A DNA stretch of 64,000 nucleotides from the NCBI RefSeq assembly GCF_027580225.2, contig NC_073339.2, positions 44,410,501 through 44,474,500 of the forward strand, given 5' to 3'. Position numbers and translations under genes: made by a program. This DNA comes from Misgurnus anguillicaudatus (lineage: Eukaryota; Chordata; Actinopteri; Cypriniformes; Cobitidae). This document shows positions 62,640-64,000 of the stretch, in pieces (positions within the stretch are counted from its first letter, which is position 1; every line of letters starts with the position of its first letter). Below the pieces are notes generated by a model, which was not told the origin of the DNA, ran no database searches, and saw only the letters and a program-made list of their open reading frames with translations.

Positions 62640-62720
62640 GAACTTCTACGGCACCATTGTGGTTGCCAGGGTGTTGCTGTGCAGTTGCTAAGGTGTTTTA
62701 AGCAGTTCTTGCCGTCTTGA
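62640..62720. repeat. TTGCTAAGGTGTT-type short tandem words
   Basis: GTTGCCAGGGTGTTGCTGTG and CAGTTGCTAAGGTGTT match 40440-40500; a known style of short degenerate fish repeat. Confidence 0.5.
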
Positions 62721-63211
62721 GTAAAAAATACCTCATCGGTTCTTCAATACACATTTCTTGGCTTATTTCACCAATTTTAGCATTCGCTAGATTAAAACAA
62801 ATAATGTATAAGCACTGATATCATTCATTAAATGCTTTCACTTAAAATAAAAATAATTATTTGCAAGAAAAAATAACCACACAGATTGTTTTGCACGAAG
62901 ATATGATTTGAAATGACAGGGTGTAAATGCATACTTCATACTGTAATATACTGCCATTGTGATCGAAATAAAAACATCCAATGATTGCATTACTGTCTTT
63001 TGTGGTGACTTGGTTTTTATGTAAGTTATGGTGCTTGTTGTTGAGAGGAGAAAGGGGTGGGAAGGTGTATGAGAAGGGTGGAAGAGAATAGACCGTGCAA
63101 TTATGGAATTTCATCCCTCTTTCTGTCGGAAACTTAATCTTCCCTGCCTTTAGTAAAGCCGAGGGCTCATTCAGGCAGGAATGTCAGGACGAGTTTTAGA
63201 ATGTACCCTGA

Positions 63212-63249
<38 letters not shown>
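63212..63249. repeat. (GA)n microsatellite
   Basis: About 18 uninterrupted GA units. Confidence 0.97.
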
Positions 63250-63251
<2 letters not shown>

Positions 63252-63594
63252 CAGCACAATTTTACAATATAAGTTTACAAGGGAAAAGGAAATACAAATG
63301 CACATAAGGCTTGTGTGCTTGTTTACACCTTGTGATTTTATCACAGTGTCTAATTTTGGATTTCATTTAACAATAAGGCCTGAAGCATTCTTCATATAGG
63401 CCTACATGAACACAAACGCTTATAGCAAGAATTAAAGTAACACCTTACAATAAGTTTACATTTACTAACGCATTAGCTAAAAGTAAAAATAAGAATAACA
63501 TTACAAATGTTGATTGTTTATGTTAATGCATCGTGCATTTGATTTTAAAAATGCATTATCAAATGTTGAAATTTAGACATATTTTTCATTGACC

Positions 63595-64000
63595 ATGTTT
63601 ACGTGCATGCTCATAATGTGATTATAATGGGATTTTGCCGATATTGCTTTTATACTTTACCTCATGTAAACACGTTACTTCGGTAAAAAGAATGCGATTA
63701 ATCTCATAATCGCAGCAAGTATAATCGTATTAAAACAAGTGGCGTACACCAATTTTAATCGTAGTATATGGCCATGCCAACACTTTAATCGCACCTATAG
63801 CGCACTAACTGAAGTGCACGTGTGTTAAAAATAAGCATGTTTGTCATTTAACGTAAGTAGATTAAAACAGAGGACAGTATATCTGCCTTGTGCGAATAAT
63901 AAGCACAATCATTAGCGAATAATCAAAAAATAAAAACTATGTAAACATGAGTAAAGAGGTTACTGTAGCTCAATTTATGCCAAGTCCTATTGGAAATAAT
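63595..64000. repeat. dispersed repeat with GACCATGTTTACGTGCATG start, runs off the window
   Basis: GACCATGTTTACGTGCATGC, ATGTAAACACG and alternating AATCGTATTA/TTAATCG words are typical of a common fish repeat. Right end is outside the window. Confidence 0.6.

Overview
This is vertebrate nuclear DNA, almost certainly from a ray-finned fish and probably a cyprinid or close relative. The evidence is one gene with GT-AG introns, a Ndfip2 protein, about eight tRNA-derived SINE copies of the HE1/DANA type, and a very high density of short inverted-repeat DNA transposons (MITEs) of the kinds usual in cyprinid genomes. Family names for repeats come from recognition of their ends and target duplications, not from a database search.

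Region 1 (1-13085, + strand): the 3' part of ndfip2, the Nedd4-family-interacting protein 2 gene. Six coding exons can be placed (2619-2784, 6017-6135, 7714-7801, 8999-9123, 9649-9715, 10661-10764). They join in one frame to 222 residues carrying two PPxY motifs, an LPxY motif and three membrane segments. Exon 1 with the start codon lies left of the window. A likely poly(A) signal is at 13061. The introns and the 3' UTR hold many transposon copies, including a MITE whose end has grown into a roughly 40-copy 27-bp minisatellite (4291-5361).

Region 2 (13086-26000): a transposon-rich stretch. It holds a broken P-element-type transposase split by a 2.78-kb element that itself carries three MITEs. 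It also holds an element with a relic RecQ-like helicase gene, a piggyBac-type MITE, and a set of diverged local duplicates that provide 'empty sites' for two of these insertions.

Region 3 (26000-34600): a satellite of about 73-79-bp units (27062-29596, remnants to about 30505) cut by three MITEs, followed by mostly unique DNA and more MITEs.

Region 4 (34600-64000): no gene found. It alternates between repeat clusters, several of them nested two to four deep, and stretches with few repeats, some GC- and CpG-richer, that are candidate conserved non-coding elements. In other vertebrates NDFIP2 lies beside a gene-poor interval leading to SPRY2, so a regulatory desert is plausible, but this is inference. 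Nearly all short ORFs here are chance open frames. No CRISPR, operon, rRNA or functional tRNA gene was seen.
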